NCBI GenBank assembly: GCA_002049455.2
Contig: KV918884.1
Span: forward strand, 62,001-126,000
Reading direction: 5' to 3'
From: Porphyra umbilicalis
Taxonomy: Eukaryota; Rhodophyta; Bangiophyceae; Bangiales; Bangiaceae
Length of the DNA stretch: 64,000 bases
The notes under the pieces were generated by a model. That model ran no database searches. It worked only from the letters and a program-made list of their open reading frames with translations, and was not told the origin of the DNA. Shown here piece after piece: positions 11,386 through 22,200 of this stretch. Each line of letters begins with the position of its first letter. Position 1 is the first letter of the stretch. The translations under genes were made by a program, and so were the position numbers.

Positions 11386-14300
11386 CGAGCTTGCTGCCCT
11401 TGTAGTCGTGGTGACGCTTGAAGGCAAACCCGCCGACTTTCAGTACGGTCGGTTGGGGCCGGATGCGTGGATCATTGTTGCGCTTGGACCGCTGCTGCTC
11501 GGCCGTGAGGGCCTGCCGGATCCGTGGGATCAGGCGTACTAACCGTGTCAAGAAGGCGGCCTCCTCTTTCTTTTCAGCGTGGGCGCTTCGCTGCGCCGTC
11601 GCCGGATACCGGCTCCTCCGCATTAGGTCCTTGTTGGATCAGCTGGCTACCCCCAAAGGGTTGACGAGCTCCAACGGGGCGACCTTAGTCACCGCATGCG
11701 GCTGTGTGTTGTAGGCCAACGTGAGCGCCGGTAGAAGCTTGTCCCACGTGGTGGGGTGCTTCGCAAAGTAGTTGTCGTGGATGCGGCCCATTGTCCGGTT
11801 TAATCGCTCCGCTTGCCCGTTGGTCTGCGGTCGCGACGGTATGGTCGCCTTGGCCTCAATCGACAACAGGTTGCACACCTGGTGCCAAAACTGCGCGGTG
11901 AACTGGGGTCCGCCATCCGACAGGACTCGGTCTGGTGGGCCGTAGTCCCCGATCCAACAGTGCAGGAGGACGAAGGCACAGTCCACGGCGCGGGTCTGAC
12001 CCATCGGGATCGCGCGTACAAGCTTGGAGACCCGGTCAGTGATGACCATGATGTACTCGTGGCCGGCGGCCGTCTTGGCCAGCGGCCCAAACAAGTCCGT
12101 GGCAATGTTTTGGAAGGGCAGCGTGGCCGGGAAGAGTTGCAACGCGGCTGCCGCCCGAAGGGGGCGAACGCGGCCTCGGGCGCAGCTGGCGCAGTTTCGG
12201 ACGGGCAGGACGACGTCCGCCGTTATGCCGGGCCAGTATTAGTCCCGCCGCATGGCGGCATACATCCGAGACTCACCCGGGTGTCCCGCCAGCGTGGTCT
12301 CGTGCTCCAACCGCAGCACACGTTTCCGAAGGGACTCTGGCACAACGATTTGGGCCATCCCGTCGTGTGTGGCGCGCCGGCACACGAGGCCGTCGCTGTC
12401 CTCGATGGACGGCACCGCCCACCCGGCATTGAGCGCCTCTACGACCTTTTGGCATAGAGGATCCTCCCCTTGTGCCGTCGCCACCTCGCCCTTGTCGATG
12501 GCCCGCGTGGTCGGCCCCGACACGAAGTTAGCTGTCTCCAGGCCCCGGGCCGTCTCCGCCCGGGTCACGGCGAACACGGGGAGGTCTGTGTCGTCGGCCG
12601 AGCGGTCGTCCCCTGCCGTGACGAGCCGGGACATGCCGTCTGCGAGCCTATGGGTCTTGCCGGTTTTGAACGCGATGTCGAAGAAGAGCTCAATTAGGCG
12701 CATACGCCAGCGTCTGGGGCGTCCGTGCGCCGTCCCGTCGATGTTGAGGAGCCAGCGGAGGCAGTCGTGGTCCGCTCGGACCAAGAACCGGTCGCCCTCC
12801 AGGTAGGCTCGCAACTTGAGGGAGGCCCACACGACGGCGAGACACTCCTTCTCCGTCACGACGAAGGCCCGCTCGGTCCCCTTGAGGACGCGGCTGATGA
12901 ACGCAACGGGGCGGAGCCCGACCTCTTGTTGTTCCTGCAGCAGGGCTGCCTACTTGCGTGCCGCACGCATCCACGTCCAACATGTACTTGTGGCCGGCGC
13001 GCGGGAGAATGAGCATCGGGGGCTCCGTCAGCCGGCGCTTCAGCTCCTCGAAAGCGAACAGCTGCACCGCGGTCCAAGGCGGCACCGTGACCGGTGCGGT
13101 CGAGCCCATGAGGTCCGTCAGGGGGGTGGCGATCCAGGCGAAGTTCGAGACGAACCGTCGGAAGACGTGGCACATGCCAATGAAGCTCCGCACCTGGGTG
13201 CGAGTCGTCGGAAAAGCCGCTTCCCGGAGGGCCTTGGAATGGGCCTGCAACACGCCGAAGCGGCCGAGGGTGATCTCGTGGACGAGGTTTTCCACAGTCG
13301 TGCGGAAGAAGCGGCACTTGAGCAATTTGAGGGTGACCCCCGCGGCCCGTAGGAGCCCCAGCACCTCGTCCAAACGTTGTACATGCGCCTCTGGCGTCTT
13401 GGAGTAGACGATGACGTCGTCGAGGTACACCATGCAGCTTTGCCACTTGACGCCGGACAGGATAATGTCCAGCGCCCGCTGGAACGTCGCGGGCGCGTTG
13501 GTCAGCCCGAACGGCATCCGCTTGTAGTGGTACGCCCCTTTGTGGCAGACGAAGGCCGTCTTCTCCCGGTCGCCGTCGGCGATGAGGACTTGCCAGAATC
13601 GGGCGTTTCAGTTGAGGGTAGAGAAGACCTTGGCCTCCCCGAGGCTTTCGATGCACTCATCCATGCGTGGCAGCGTGTAGGAGTCGCGCTTGGATACCAC
13701 ATTCAGCAGGCGGTAGTCCACGCAGAACCGGAGTGTGCCGTCCTTCTTGGGGACCAGGACCACGGGAAAGCCTCAGTCGGAGGAGGTCGGCTCGATGACG
13801 TCGGCCGCCAACTGGCGTTCAACCTCCACGGACTCCGCCTCTCGCGCCTTTGGACCGGCCCGCCGGGGTGGAACGCACACGGGCTTTGCCCCCGGTGTGA
13901 GCTCGATGTGGTGCCTTGTGGCCTTAATCGCGCCCAGCGCTTGGCCCGACCACATCGCCTCGTGCCGGCGGAGCACCGCCCGGATCCCATCGTGGAGATG
14001 AGGCGGAGCCTCTGGAAGCGGGACGTCCGCCACGCGTGGGGGGCTCGGTGCCGCGGGCTCGGGTCCCTCCTTGGGGGGGTCCCCCTCGGGGCCGTCGGCC
14101 CCCGCGGAGGTTTCTGCCATCAGCAGGTCCCCACGCGCGGCGGCCGTCGAGATGGGTACCACCGGGGTCCCCGCGTCGGCCGGATGGAAACCACAGAGGG
14201 AGGGGTCACAGGCCGGCACGTCGACCCGCATCGGCCACCCGCCACCGGCCGATGGCCGTGCGGGCACGGCGATGACGCCGGTATTGAGCACCTCGACGCG

Positions 14301-14486
14301 GCCGACGGCCGTCTGCGGGTGGAGGGTCACCTCGCAGTCCCCGAAGTTCGAGATCACGACCGGGAAGGCTTTGTCAGGCAGAATCTCGAGGACACCGTTG
14401 GCGACCGTCGCACGGTACATTGTCATCAGCCGGGACGCCCCGAAAATCTGCCCCAGGCCCCCCCACGGTGCCAACTGCATCTTATA
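11386..14486 (-). pseudogene. Ty3/gypsy A: RT, RNase H and integrase
   Basis: Minus-strand order is a protease-RT linker (14480-13800), RT (13770-13050) with an intact YLDD box near 13410-13440, RNase H (13000-12600) and an integrase zinc-binding region (H..H..CxxC, about 12200-12330). The integrase core follows (12110-11640), with D at TDLFG, D at SDGGPQF and E at NGQAERLNR. In-frame stops are TGA near 13772 (where a Trp is usual, just before the 'VVLVPKKDG' block), TGA near 13608 and TAA near 12240; a frameshift lies at about 12945-12960. The catalytic residues themselves are intact, so decay is by stops rather than motif loss. The 5' end abuts the MITE at 14487. The protease and gag are found beyond the insert at 31271-32640. 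Confidence 0.9.
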
Positions 14487-14627
14487 CAGGGGTTGTCAGG
14501 ATATGGTTTTTGGGCCGTAATAAGATACGGATACACGCCGATCCTTCGTATCGGAATACAGATACCTCCCTCAGCTGAGATCCGGATCAGGATATCTGCC
14601 TCCGGAACCGGATATTTGAGTAGATTA

Positions 14628-14654
14628 GAGCATATCCACCAATATCGGGCCAAC
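14628..14654 (+). repeat. Left terminal inverted repeat of the Harbinger element
   Basis: Starts GAGCATATCCACC and ends GGGCCAAC. It is preceded by target duplication TTA at 14625-14627. Confidence 0.9.
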
Positions 14655-15929
14655 CGTCTGAAACGGTGAAATGAGACCGCTACGTGTGGCCCAGCGAGTG
14701 GTCAATTGCCAACGGGCCAGCGCGTTGCCAACGGGCAATTTAATTGGTGAAACAAAGTTGGCTACCTTTCGAAGATCTGAGCGTTGTTGGCCACGACGTT
14801 GTTGGTCGCACTGCGTGGTTGCCAACGGAGGACACGTATGAGCGTCGTCGCCAGGAGCGAAATGAAGAGGCGTCCGTCGACTACGTGCCGAACATGTCAC
14901 GAAAAGCGTGTGAACGGAGCCCGAACCGCCGAAATCAAGGCAATCTAGCGAGAAACGTGGAGGCCTTTCGGTACCAATCTCGATCGAATCCGCTCGAGTG
15001 CGTGACGTGTGTTGCGGTCGCACCGCCACAGGCTGTGGAAGGTGTTGGAGCCTGAATCATGGCGGTCGAACCGTCGCTAGCGGCCACAGTGGCCTGAAAA
15101 ACAGCGCAAACGGGTGGCTAGAGAGCCATGCGCGTGGCACAAGGGCTGCGCCGCTGTGCACGTCTGCTGCGTGCCTGCCCCCATCTGCTGAGTCAGACTG
15201 ATTTCACCGCGCATTCACTCCTCCTGTAACGCCTTGGGTGCCTCCAAAGAGCCGAGGGCGGGCCAGAATAGAGAAATGGATCGCGCTGACGGACGCATCG
15301 GTACTAGTGTGTGACCGCCTGAGCGTCCGTGGTGTGTCCCCCGGGACGTGGGGACAAGTGCCAGGGCTTTCGGGGCGGTGTCCTTGACAGCCTCGTGAAC
15401 AATATCTCAGTGCAACCTTCCACTCACTCGCGAGTGCGTGATGCCTGACGGCGGGCCCCCAGGTGTCCGGCGCCGAGAACGCGACGTACGGTGCACACCT
15501 GTCGAGGAAACCTACCGTCAGCCTCCCTCTGGGTCACGGGTCTCGTGGGGCATCGGGCCTGGCAACGGACGGCTCTTGTGAGCCTCTCGGGGAATCCGAT
15601 CAGGCAGTCCACGAACGCCGATTGTGGGGTCCGGCACACTTCTGTGGCCCGGTCGCACCGTTCTGAGGGCGCCTGGGAGGGCCATTGGCGGCGGTGCCGC
15701 AGTCGTCGTTGGCAGGTAGCATGACGGCAACCAACAATGTCAGTCGACTTAGGTCCTGTGTTTTCGGCTGTTCGCTCGCGGGGACCGCGCAGGTGACGGT
15801 GTACGTTTAACGTGCCCGCTCTCTGCGGCCCATTTCGCAACGGCGGTGCATCCGCCCTTTTTCGCCGTCGACGGACGGTGTGTCCACTGCTGTCGCTGTG
15901 CCGTACGTCTCGCGACACGGCAAGCCACC
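14655..15929. other. Left subterminal region of the Harbinger element
   Basis: Non-coding. The first ~200 bp contain repeated GCCAAC/GTTGGC words (for example near 14650, 14706, 14725, 14757, 14788 and 14820), mirrored by a denser cluster at the right end. Such subterminal repeats are where Harbinger Myb-like proteins are known to bind. The rest to 15929 holds no supported feature apart from probable promoter and 5' untranslated sequence of the next gene. Confidence 0.5.
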
Positions 15930-17999
15930 ATGCCCGACTTCCCCCCTTCAAAGTCGGCCGATGGCGACTCCCCGCCGTTTCCCCCACTCCCCCCTCTACC
16001 TCCTGGCTTTCGCTACAAGCGGGTGCGCAACCCGTTGCACGCGTCTTCTCCCTTCCCTGGGCTCGAGTCGTCTACGGCCCGTGGCACAGGCTGGGCGGCG
16101 CCTCCCGCGGTGCGAGCGGCACTTCGGCTTCCTTTCGCGACAGCAGGCGCCGACACTGCACTGGCGACGTCCCAGACGGGCGGGACGACCACGGCTGCCG
16201 GCGGTTGCGCGTCGCTGCCTGCGTCGGCTGCGACCAAAGGTATGGACGCGGTAGCGCCGGCCAAGTCTGGCGCTGCTCTGGGTGGCGGCGACGCTATTGG
16301 GGTCGACGAGGCGGCTCCAACCCCTTCGAAGAAGGCGCGGACTGATCGGCGCCCGCACCTGGCGGGCCTGCGGCGCGCCAGCAAGCTCGGTGTCGAGGAG
16401 TTCGTCCGGCGCTTGCACGCGTGTCGTGTGAAAGACGCGATCGCTTCAGGAAAGAATCCTCCGCTCAACCCTCCCCTCTTGTCTGACCGCTGTGTGCCGT
16501 ACAAGCCTCAAGGAGCCGCGACTTCTGGCGCCCGTCGTGCTACCTCGGACGAGCGCTCCGCCGGTAGAGCGGGCTCCATGGCGCCGACATTGGTGGCCGC
16601 CACGCCGGTTGTCCGCGGAAGCGCAAGTGGTTCAGAGGCTGGCGCTGGCGCTGGCGGGGCGCCCGGCCAGAGCACACCGGTCGGCCGCGGTCCACCAAGC
16701 GACACAGAGTCGGACACGTCGGGACGTACCCGTGCTCGTGATAGGCGAGCAGCCGGCGCCCGACAGGGAGTAATGCCGCGACTAAGAATGTCGAACCTTG
16801 GTGGGGCTGGCGGCGGTGACGAGAGCGAGTGGAACCAGTCTTCGGGCGGGAGCGTCGCATCATCCAGCACCGGCGGTGCGCCGACGCCGCAGCACCAAGA
16901 GCGCCGCGCGAGCGGCGGTCCTCGCCGCGGGGGTGGCGCAGTCGCGAAGAAGAAGGGCCAAGGCAACGGCAAGGGAAAGGTGTGGACGGTCGACGAGCAG
17001 GTGGCACTCTGTGAGGCGTTCAAATTGGTGGCGCAGCGGTCGGACATGGGCGCGGACTGGTCGAAGGACGATCTCTGGGAAACCATTGAGGAGGACTTTG
17101 TGCAGCGCATCCCAAAGAGCCTGAAGCTCAGTGACCTGAAGGGCCGATGGAGCGAGCGCACGGCGGGCTCCATGCAGACGCAGCTTGAGCGCAAGATCGC
17201 GCCCGACGTGCAGCGCTTCGCTTATTTCTTCAAGGTGGTGTCCGACAAGAAGCAGCTGACGGGGGGGCTGACTGAGGAGGACCTCGTGCGCGCCGCCACG
17301 GGCCTCTTCTCTGGCTTGTCGGCGTCCCATGCCGTGCGGCAGAACGCGTGCTCGGACGACGAGCGCGAGCGGCAGGGAAAGGCGCGGACGGAGCGAACCG
17401 GTCCAATGGTGACGTGCGCGTGCATTCCGATGTGGCGGGCGCTGAGAGAGCTGGACAATTTCAGCCGGGCGGCGGCCGACGCCAACGCCGTCGCCGACCG
17501 CTTTCACTGCATTGGTGGTCAGCTGGACGTTGACGGCGGCGATTATGGCAACGGCGGCGGCGACAAGCCTTCAGGCGGGAAGCGTCCCGCGCTCAATCCG
17601 CGACCAGACATGGGTGTCAAGGCGGCTCAGCACATGCGCAACAACAAAAGGGACATGCAAGAGAGCGCGGGCGTCCTCGGTGTGGAGCTCGTGCGCTCGA
17701 GAACGACAATGGAGGCGATGGTTTCGGAAGCTGCCAAGCGGACGCAGCCCGAGTCCAAGCGCGCGGCGGCCGCGTTCTTCAACTTGGCCGAGAACAAGGG
17801 AACGGACGAGGCCAAGACGTTCAATGAGGCCATGCGAAAGGACATGTTTAACATCGGCATGGCGGCCATCAATGCCACGGCGCCGGCGACTGTGGCCAGC
17901 GGTGCGGTCGCGGTGCGCGGCGCGTCGCCTTCGACCAATTCGGCCACTGCGGCAAGCGCGAGCGCAGCTGCGGCCGCGTCGGCCGCGGCGGCCGCGTGA
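15930..17999 (+). CDS. Myb/SANT-like protein of the Harbinger element
   Basis: The start is placed at 15930 because that ATG has an optimal eukaryotic context (gccaccATGc), although the frame is open from 15846. The 689-residue reading has a Pro-rich N-terminus (PPFPPLPPLPPG) and long Ser/Ala/Gly-rich disordered stretches. A Myb/SANT-like (trihelix-type) region begins near residue 350: KVWTVDEQVALCEAFKLVAQ, then WSKDDLWETIEEDF and a basic LKGRWSERT. An Ala-rich C-terminus ends at a TGA at 17997-17999. The same frame continues beyond that TGA in coding-like sequence, so the stop is probably secondary. Harbinger elements are known to encode a Myb-like partner that helps transposase enter the nucleus and bind ends; this gene converges on the transposase as expected. 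The identity is by pattern only. Confidence 0.75.
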   Translation: MPDFPPSKSADGDSPPFPPLPPLPPGFRYKRVRNPLHASSPFPGLESSTARGTGWAAPPAVRAALRLPFATAGADTALATSQTGGTTTAAGGCASLPASAATKGMDAVAPAKSGAALGGGDAIGVDEAAPTPSKKARTDRRPHLAGLRRASKLGVEEFVRRLHACRVKDAIASGKNPPLNPPLLSDRCVPYKPQGAATSGARRATSDERSAGRAGSMAPTLVAATPVVRGSASGSEAGAGAGGAPGQSTPVGRGPPSDTESDTSGRTRARDRRAAGARQGVMPRLRMSNLGGAGGGDESEWNQSSGGSVASSSTGGAPTPQHQERRASGGPRRGGGAVAKKKGQGNGKGKVWTVDEQVALCEAFKLVAQRSDMGADWSKDDLWETIEEDFVQRIPKSLKLSDLKGRWSERTAGSMQTQLERKIAPDVQRFAYFFKVVSDKKQLTGGLTEEDLVRAATGLFSGLSASHAVRQNACSDDERERQGKARTERTGPMVTCACIPMWRALRELDNFSRAAADANAVADRFHCIGGQLDVDGGDYGNGGGDKPSGGKRPALNPRPDMGVKAAQHMRNNKRDMQESAGVLGVELVRSRTTMEAMVSEAAKRTQPESKRAAAAFFNLAENKGTDEAKTFNEAMRKDMFNIGMAAINATAPATVASGAVAVRGASPSTNSATAASASAAAAASAAAAA

Positions 18000-18313
18000 G
18001 GCGGCAAGGAGCCGGTCGTCGCATCCAGCGACGACAGCGACGCGACCACCAATGTGGCCGAGGCGTCGGGACTGGACAAGAGAGGCTCTGCTGAGCGCGT
18101 GCGCCTGGCGCGCGGCCGCCACGCGATGGCGGCCAAGTCCAAGGTGGGGCAGGCGCGCATCGAAAACAACCAGGCAGCCATTGACCTCACTGGGCCGGAC
18201 GTGGCAGGCGGGAGCAGTGTCACGGCGCCTACCGCGCGTGGTGACATGCTCAGTCGCAGCGCGGGACGTACGGTCCGGACGACGGGCGCTGTGCCTGCGC
18301 GAACCGGCGGTGC
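18000..18313 (+). pseudogene. Continuation of the Myb-like frame up to the copia C insertion
   Basis: After the TGA at 17997-17999 the frame stays open for 104 codons with a charged, Ser/Asp-rich start (ASSDDSDATTNVAEASG) and no low-complexity drift, then meets target duplication GGTGC at 18309-18313. Codon use and composition match the preceding gene, suggesting the TGA arose in a longer protein. An alternative is that it is 3' untranslated sequence that happens to be open. Confidence 0.6.
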
Positions 18314-18390
18314 TGTTGAGAGGTCAAAAACCAACTACGCCACATGACCGGTGTGACTGGCCTGGGGAGCTGAACATCACCAGTTCAACA
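18314..18390 (-). repeat. 3' LTR of copia C (77 bp)
   Basis: Reads identical to 23614-23690. Unusually short for an LTR. Confidence 0.93.
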
Positions 18391-19277
18391 CTCCCCCCAG
18401 CTCCTCAGGGCCAGGCTCGTCTGACCCACGACTCGGAATTGCCTCTCCTGCAAATTCCTCCGTCCCCCTCCTGGGGCGCAGCCGTTGCGAATCTCGAACC
18501 CGCGACCTCTCAGAACTAAATCCAGCGCGAGCTGGGCCCATAACCTGTGAAGCGGGAGGTAGATAGGTGGATGCGTTGGTTTACTTGGATGGCGGCTTTG
18601 GGCCCACTAGGACCGCCTGATATACCCCAGGCAAACCCTCTGCCAGTCCCAGAGACGACCCTCTCTCAGTGCTCCCCCAGGCACTTCCACTCTCCGCGTG
18701 TGCAGGGCCTGCGGCGCACCTCCCAAAGCGGAGCATGCGCCTCCCCGGTGGTAAGCCGCCCACCGCCGCACAATCCAGTCACCACGCCACGCACAATCCC
18801 CCCCGAGCTCACCACGAGAAGGGGGGAGCTCACCAAGAGATACACAAATCAAGTACAAACAAGTACAAGTCATACACAATGGAATGCCAACAAGTACACG
18901 AGCTTGAGTCACCAAGAGCCCCCGTGTAAGTATAGCTCCAATGGAATTCCCGAGCAGAGCTCAACACCCCCCCAATTACATTGGAGTTAATGTAAGTCCA
19001 CCGGATCGGACGGTATTGATACCGTCCCAAGCACTCTGCGCGATTTTTCTTGTGGACGGTAACGGTACCGTTCACTGAAAAAAATCGACGTTAGTGCAAA
19101 AAACAAAAGGGGCTCAGTCGACCCCCGCCGACTCGGACAGCAACATGACATACCCTAGCCGACCGTCCGGCCACCAGAACCGGCCCAAACCGCCGCACAG
19201 CCGATGCCAAACGCAAAGGGTACGCGGTCTGTCGCCTTGGTCACTCCACCACAGACCTCCGCCGACCACGGAGGGGC
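18391..19277 (-). other. Long 3' untranslated region of copia C, with a second LTR-leader junction
   Basis: Between the pol stop and the 3' LTR lie about 890 non-coding bases. At 18529-18546 the minus strand reads GGTTATGGGCCCAGCTCG, the same motif that follows the 5' LTR of copia C. It is preceded by a TG/CA-type LTR edge (plus strand TGTGAAGCGG at 18547). The ~420 bp from 18547 toward 18966 therefore look like the 5' LTR of a different copia captured or inserted here. Next to it (minus strand, about 18500-18520) is GCGGGTTCGAGATTCGC, resembling a tRNA T-arm/B-box. I cannot say which parts are functional. Confidence 0.45.
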
Positions 19278-22200
19278 TCAGCACGTGGAAACAGGACGTG
19301 AGGCCGGCGTAGCGCCAAGCCCCAAGGTGCCCAGATCCGAGCCAACGCCGATGACGCGGCGAAACAGGATGAACGCCGGGGCCGGCAGCAGCTTCGTCAG
19401 CCCATCTGCCGGCATGTCCACGGTAGGGAGGAAGTAGAACGTCACCTCCCCGCGCGCCACGTAGTCACGCACCATGTGGTACGCGACGTCCACGTGCTTG
19501 GTACGCCCGGTGGCTTCGGGGTTGTTGACCAAGGCGAGACAAGCCTGGTTGTCTTCCCCCATCGGCACGGCCCCGCCATCGACCCCCAGCGCTGACAGCA
19601 GCTTGCGTAGCCACAGCGCCTCCTTGGTTGCCATCGCGGCGGCCACGTACTCCGCTTCGGCCGTCGAGGTTGCTACCTTCGACTGGCGCTTGCTTGCCCA
19701 CGCGATGGGCCCGCCATTGAGGGTGAAGACGAAGCCTGTCGTCGACCGACGGCCATCAACGTCGCCCGCCCAGTCGGCGTCTACAAACCCCTGCAGCGGC
19801 TCGCTGCCGCCGTAGACTACCCCAAGGCGGGTTGTCCCGCGCAGGTAGCGCAATACCCCCTTTGCCGCGCGCATGTGGTCCTGCTCAGGGCAAGACATGA
19901 ACCGCGACAGCACCCCCACGGCAAAGGCGATGTCCGGCCTTGTCGTGGTGGACAGGTAAAGGAGGGAGCCGACCAACTCGGCGTACCGGTTACCCTCCGG
20001 CAGCAGGTCCTCGCCCGTCTTAGTCAGCTTGACCCCTGACGCCATTGGCGCCTTGTTCGGGGTGGAGGTCTCCATCCCAAATGCCTCCAGCAGCGTCGCC
20101 GTGTGCCCCGGGTTGCTCAGAGTGAGCGTCTTCGCCGCACGGTCACGCATGACCTTCATGCCAATGAAGTCGTTGACCTCCCCCATGTCGCGTACTTCAA
20201 ACTTCGCCGACACGAAGCGCTTGACGGCAGCAACCCCAGCCAGCTTCTCGCCCGCCACGATAAGGTCCTCGACGTACACGAGAATGCAGAAGCGCCCGTG
20301 CACAGGGTGGAACCACTCGTAGAGGCACGGGTCCACCTTGGACCGCACTGCACCGATCTCCTTGAGCTCCTTGTCGAGCTTGATGCCCCACAGCCGCCCA
20401 GCCTGCTTTGTCCCGTAGAGCGCCAGGTTAAGCCGACACATCTCCTCCACGCCCTCCGGCTGGATACCGTCAGGGAGTTTAATGTACATCTCCTTGTCCA
20501 TTTTGGCGTTGAGGAAGGCTGTCTTGACGTCGACATGGTGAACCTCCCAGCCCGTGGCTGCAGCCACAGCAAAGAGGGCCCGTGTAGTAGCCGCGTTGGG
20601 CACCGGCGCCCACGTCTCGTCAAAGTCCCGCCCCGGCACTTGGTTGAAGCCTTGGGCCACGAGTCGGGCCTTGTAGCGCGTCATCTTGCCCTCCGCGTCG
20701 TGCTTGATGTCGAAAACGAATCGCGTCTTGATGGCCTTTTGCTTCTTGTTGTTCACCTTAATCTTGGACCAGGTGCCAAGCTTCTTGTGTGCTACCACTT
20801 CTTCCTTGATGGCCTGCTTCCACCGCGGCCAATCAGGACGAGCACGCGCCTCCGTCTCGTTCACAGGGGGTTTGTGCAGGTCGCAACCCGCTTCAGCCGA
20901 GGACTTGGTACCGCTTGCCAGGTACGCCTTGGGTTCCTTCTCCCACCATGTTACCTTGGGAGCTGGCTTTCGTTTCGAGCGACGAGGCCCAGGTGCGGCG
21001 CTGTCACAGGTAGCAGGTCCTTGACCGACCGCCGGTATCGAGCCGTCGGGGCCGTCCTCGTCTTCCTCCTCGCTATCTTTAGAAAGGGAGGGAGCACTGC
21101 CTTCGTCATCGCTGTCGGAGGTGTCGTCGGGGGCATACTCGTCCTCTCGCCCGCGTTCAGCGTCGAGCATGTCCATTGCCCCTTCCGTGGCTTCCTCCTT
21201 GTCGCCGTCATAGTCCGCAGTCAGCCGGGGACCAGCGCTTGACCCGACTGCCGACGCCTCGACCTTAGCCGGCTTCTCCTCCATCAGCACGTCTCGACGC
21301 TCAAAGACTTGGTTCGTCTCGTCCTCGAGGATGCGGTAGGCCTTGCCACCGACCGTGTAGCCGACAAAGCGGCCGACGTCGGTCCTTGGCTCCAGCTTGC
21401 GTTGCTGCTTCTTGGGCTTGAGCGCCCACGCCCGACTCCCCCAAACGCGGAATCCCGCGACGTTGGGGCGTCGACCCGTTAGGGCCTCCAGCGGTGTTAC
21501 GTCCAGCCCCGTCTTGGGGGACCGGTTGAGCACATGGACGACAGAGGCCAACGCCTCAGCCCACAGGCCTTCCTCCGCTCCGGCATCGAGCAGAGCAGCA
21601 CGCACGCGCTCCATCAGCGTGCGGTTAACCCGCTCCGCTTTGCCGTTCTGCTGTGACTTGTACGGCGCTGTCATCTCCGACGTGATGCCCTTGTCCTCGT
21701 ACCATGACTTGAGGTCGTTGGTGACGTACTCCTTGGCACCGTCATGACGGACGCGCTTGACCTTGACTCCCGTCAGCGTCTCAAGCTGCTTGATACGCGT
21801 CTTGAGAACCTGCGGTGCCATCCCTTTCGTCTTGATAGGCGTTGCCGTGATGAACCCCGTGGAGTCCTCCAGCGCCGTCATAAAGTAGATGGAACCACCC
21901 AGCGACTCCGTGAGTGGGCCACCAATGTCGGTGTGCACCAGCTCGCACTTGGTCGTCGCTGTAGATGAGCGGGGGCTCGGCGCCTGAACCATCTTGCCGT
22001 TCACACACGGCACACACACAGTGCCAATAACGCGATTGGCGTCTGCCACTGACGACGGCATGCCGTCGACCATTGTGGCCGCCCGCTTGAGGTTCTCTAA
22101 CCCCAAATGGTTGAAACGACGGTGCCACAGCTCCGCCTCCCCAGCTATACGCGTGGATGCCAAGTTAGCCGACGCCTGGACAGCCGTCACCTTCAGCACA

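Noticed and set aside
12252-14669. Long plus-strand frames (for example 13377-14669) opposite gypsy A pol
   Set aside because: They are antisense shadows of recognisable RT, RNase H and integrase reading on the minus strand.
18500-18546. A tRNA gene suggested by GGGTTCGAGATTC
   Set aside because: Only the T-arm/B-box-like part is convincing; no full cloverleaf or acceptor pairing could be drawn, so it is noted only as tRNA-like.
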